Source: JAHBNG01 sp039028975 (GTDB lineage: Bacteria; Chloroflexota; Anaerolineae; Caldilineales; Caldilineaceae). From it: 64,000 bases of DNA. The translations under genes and the position numbers were made by a program. The notes below the pieces were generated by a model. That model was given only the letters and a program-made list of their open reading frames with translations, was not told the DNA's origin and ran no database searches. Below are positions 62,183 to 64,000 of the stretch, piece by piece (position 1 is the first letter of the stretch; each line of letters begins with the position of its first letter). Location of the stretch: the NCBI GenBank assembly GCA_039028975.1, contig JBCCHB010000088.1:3975-67974 (forward strand), given 5' to 3'.

Positions 62183-63844
62183 TCAAAAATGAAAGTTAGA
62201 AAATAAAGGTAAAGGCAACTGAATGGGTCCATGGCCCAAGTAAAGAGAATGTCCAGCATAGAAACTGTGTTCAGTGAAGGTTAAAAACCAACTATCACCG
62301 CGACGGTGAACCCAAGCTGAAGTGTGAGCGCCAACAGAAACCATTTGTTTGACAGAGTCCATATAAGTAGAGGGGAGCTGATACTGGTGTCGAACAAACC
62401 ATGCAGCAGAGAAACGGACAAAATTGGCAGAAAAGGCAGCGAAATGTTCTTGTAACATCAAGGCATGGGGTGAGCGAACTTTGAGATGATGCATCTGGAA
62501 GACCCCTTTCCCTTCTTTGATGCCAGCTTCAATGGTCTGGCGGCCATTATAAGTATGAAACCAGGAGTCAAGGTCAGTAGTGGCATCCTCACTCCCGTAG
62601 TGAAGGAAAACAGCATGGCGAACAGTATCGCCCAACTGATAAGCCGCAAGGGCGACGTTAAGAGGATAAAGGAAATAGCTATCCACTGTCGTTTGGGACC
62701 AAGCTGTGAGCCATGCATTACGGCCAACCTGCTGCCAGTGGCTCTCTGCTGAAACAGCCTTGATAAGTGAATCACGAACTGAAGTACTGCGAGATTTGGT
62801 ATAGAGGTCGTAGCCCATTTCAATGAGCCAGTGCAGGTTTTCGCTGCTAGCAAACCCAGCATCAAGACGCAAAACGATGCGTACAGGATGAGTGTTGTTG
62901 GCATTATGTTGCTGCAATTGCTTATGGTGTTGTCTTAAGCCCTCCAGGTTAGCAAGAGCCTGTTCTTGACGAGCTATCCACGCACTCGTGCGCTGCTCAG
63001 CGATGGTTACCGTTCTTTGGTTGCGTGGTAGACGCTTTTGATAAGTTGCCAAGCTGCGTCGTGCGCGGGTCAATTTGCAGTGACGGGTTGGTTGCCTTTG
63101 TTCACGTCTATATTCATTTTCAAAAGCGAAAACCTGACGTTTATAGTCATTTAGCATTTGCGTTGTGGCGGTCACCTTTTTTTGAGCTTCATAGAGACGT
63201 TCAGCACTTTGTCCAGCTTTCTCTGCCAGTTCTTTGTAGGCCACTTCTGCCTCTGTGATTCGCAACATGACCAGCTCTGGGCGGCGACGTGGATAAACCC
63301 CTGTACGCGTTTCAGCCGCAGCTACCAAGGCTTGGGCTTGTGTTGCGCTTACTGTATCGCCAGGATGTAAACGATTGGATAGCCACAAACGACCATAAGT
63401 TGGACTATGTAGACTGACCAGAGCTGACTGATAGCCGAGTTGAATTGTGTCTCCCATATACCCAAATGCAGTATCTGGATAGCTTGTACTTGTGCTTGAG
63501 ACTGGACGACCTGTTAAATCTCCATCGTAGATCAAATATCCTGTTTGCTGGAGTGCCAGTTCGATTTCGTACTTGATAAACTCGGAACTTACTTCATCGA
63601 CTATGGCGGCAATTCTTTCTGCTTCCTCGGCACTTAGACTGTGTAATGTCCGACTTACGTCACTGTAGTCAGCCCATGATGCTTGTTCCCACGCTTCAGC
63701 CACTATTTTATCCTGGTCTAGTGGATGGGCCGACCGACTTATGTCTTGTAAATGGGCTAAACCACCCAAGATCGCAACCAGGAATTCTATCACTTTGGTC
63801 TGGGGGCTATGCGTTCGTCTTTTCTGCTTCAGTTCAATTTGCAA
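62183..63844 (-). CDS. Transposase, IS4 superfamily DDE type
   Basis: A 553-residue DDE transposase. The first Asp is in IYDGDLTGRP (near 108), the second in LRLDAGFASS (near 325), and the Glu in YNGRQTIEAGIKEGK, which is a perfect Y-x2-R-x3-E-x6-K signature of the IS4 superfamily. Residues about 215-310 form a coiled, basic insert between the first two Asp residues. The frame starts with TTG 63844 right after an in-frame TGA (63869-63871), with only nine codons between, so the N-terminus may be shortened. I could not define its terminal inverted repeats. Confidence 0.82.
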   Translation of the reverse strand: MQIELKQKRRTHSPQTKVIEFLVAILGGLAHLQDISRSAHPLDQDKIVAEAWEQASWADYSDVSRTLHSLSAEEAERIAAIVDEVSSEFIKYEIELALQQTGYLIYDGDLTGRPVSSTSTSYPDTAFGYMGDTIQLGYQSALVSLHSPTYGRLWLSNRLHPGDTVSATQAQALVAAAETRTGVYPRRRPELVMLRITEAEVAYKELAEKAGQSAERLYEAQKKVTATTQMLNDYKRQVFAFENEYRREQRQPTRHCKLTRARRSLATYQKRLPRNQRTVTIAEQRTSAWIARQEQALANLEGLRQHHKQLQQHNANNTHPVRIVLRLDAGFASSENLHWLIEMGYDLYTKSRSTSVRDSLIKAVSAESHWQQVGRNAWLTAWSQTTVDSYFLYPLNVALAAYQLGDTVRHAVFLHYGSEDATTDLDSWFHTYNGRQTIEAGIKEGKGVFQMHHLKVRSPHALMLQEHFAAFSANFVRFSAAWFVRHQYQLPSTYMDSVKQMVSVGAHTSAWVHRRGDSWFLTFTEHSFYAGHSLYLGHGPIQLPLPLFSNFHF

Positions 63845-63868
63845 CAGCTTTTCGACTAATCGTTGTTG

Positions 63869-64000
63869 TCACGAAGTATTCGCCAAGAAATGGCGGTCAT
63901 GTTTAGCGTGTTCAAGCTGAAGGACCATAAAGAAAAGAGTGAGACAGCTCTGGTCATTAGGGAAAGCGCCGATTTCATCGGATTTGGCACGAAAATGCCC
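63869..64000 (-). CDS. C-terminal fragment of a second transposase (IS256/mutator-like), cut by window edge
   Basis: The minus-strand frame entering from the right edge encodes 43 residues before TGA at 63869-63871. The text includes FRAKSDEIGAFPNDQSC and LEHAKHDRHFLANTS. The 'IGAFPN...LTLFF' pattern recalls the C-terminal end of mutator/IS256-type transposases, from memory only. It is in the same frame as the following transposase, separated by the TGA and nine codons. It could instead be the interrupted N-terminus of that transposase. Confidence 0.4.
   Translation of the reverse strand, partial: GHFRAKSDEIGAFPNDQSCLTLFFMVLQLEHAKHDRHFLANTS

Overview
The window looks like chromosomal DNA of a free-living bacterium of moderate G+C content, most likely a member of the Chloroflexota (Anaerolineae/Ardenticatenia-like). 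This is an inference from gene style: peptide ABC transporters with enlarged extracytoplasmic loops, a membrane NTPase fused to WD40 blades, a baseplate-J-like protein between alaS and ruvX, a DUF4129 membrane protein, Thr/Pro-rich linkers and multidomain secreted proteins ending in a short 'Y-L-P-F-I' type tail. No rRNA, tRNA or CRISPR array was seen.

Layout. 1-5239 (+): the end of a probable substrate-binding protein, two permeases and two ATPases of a peptide/nickel-type ABC importer, then a small membrane protein. 5256-5945 (-): a stand-alone protein with two Lrp/AsnC-type ligand-binding folds. 6606-10560 (+): a predicted membrane-spanning sensor pair, an NTPase-TM-WD40 protein followed by a periplasmic-binding-protein homologue, converging on and overlapping rnz (RNase Z). 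11650-13638 (+): a GT-C type membrane glycosyltransferase. 13818-18911 (-): tkt, a DUF6391-like gene, holA and recF, probably one operon. 19401-21279 (+): a metallophosphoesterase and a lone receiver domain. 21328-26513 (-): alaS, a baseplate-J-like protein and ruvX. 27655-28320 (+): a secreted three-LysM protein. 28525-33738 (-): an FtsK/SpoIIIE-type ATPase, a small membrane protein, a DUF4129 protein and a cysteine desulfurase.

From 34378 to 61627 every gene lies on the minus strand and the content is mainly cell-surface: a subtilase, a sugar-nucleotide-type dehydrogenase, a PQQ-sugar-dehydrogenase-like propeller protein, a GT4 glycosyltransferase, a DUF1349/B-repeat protein, a 1.5-thousand-residue TPR protein, a DUF2341/B-repeat protein, an N,N-dimethylformamidase-like protein with a long Thr/Pro linker, a sugar epimerase, and a parallel beta-helix/LamG protein. 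Six of these end in the same short aromatic-aliphatic-Pro tail, a candidate sorting or anchoring tag. The right edge (62183-64000) holds an IS4-superfamily transposase gene and the last codons of a second transposase.

The gaps between genes carry at least two families of dispersed palindromic repeats. Family A is about 85 bp with TATACT...AGTATA ends and arms whose variable inner parts co-vary. Family B is about 75-110 bp with GCCAGAAAAG...CTTTTCTGGC ends. Family A sits in nearly every junction of the surface-protein cluster and once lies inside the 5' end of an open reading frame. Together with the shared C-terminal tail, these are the least explained structures here.
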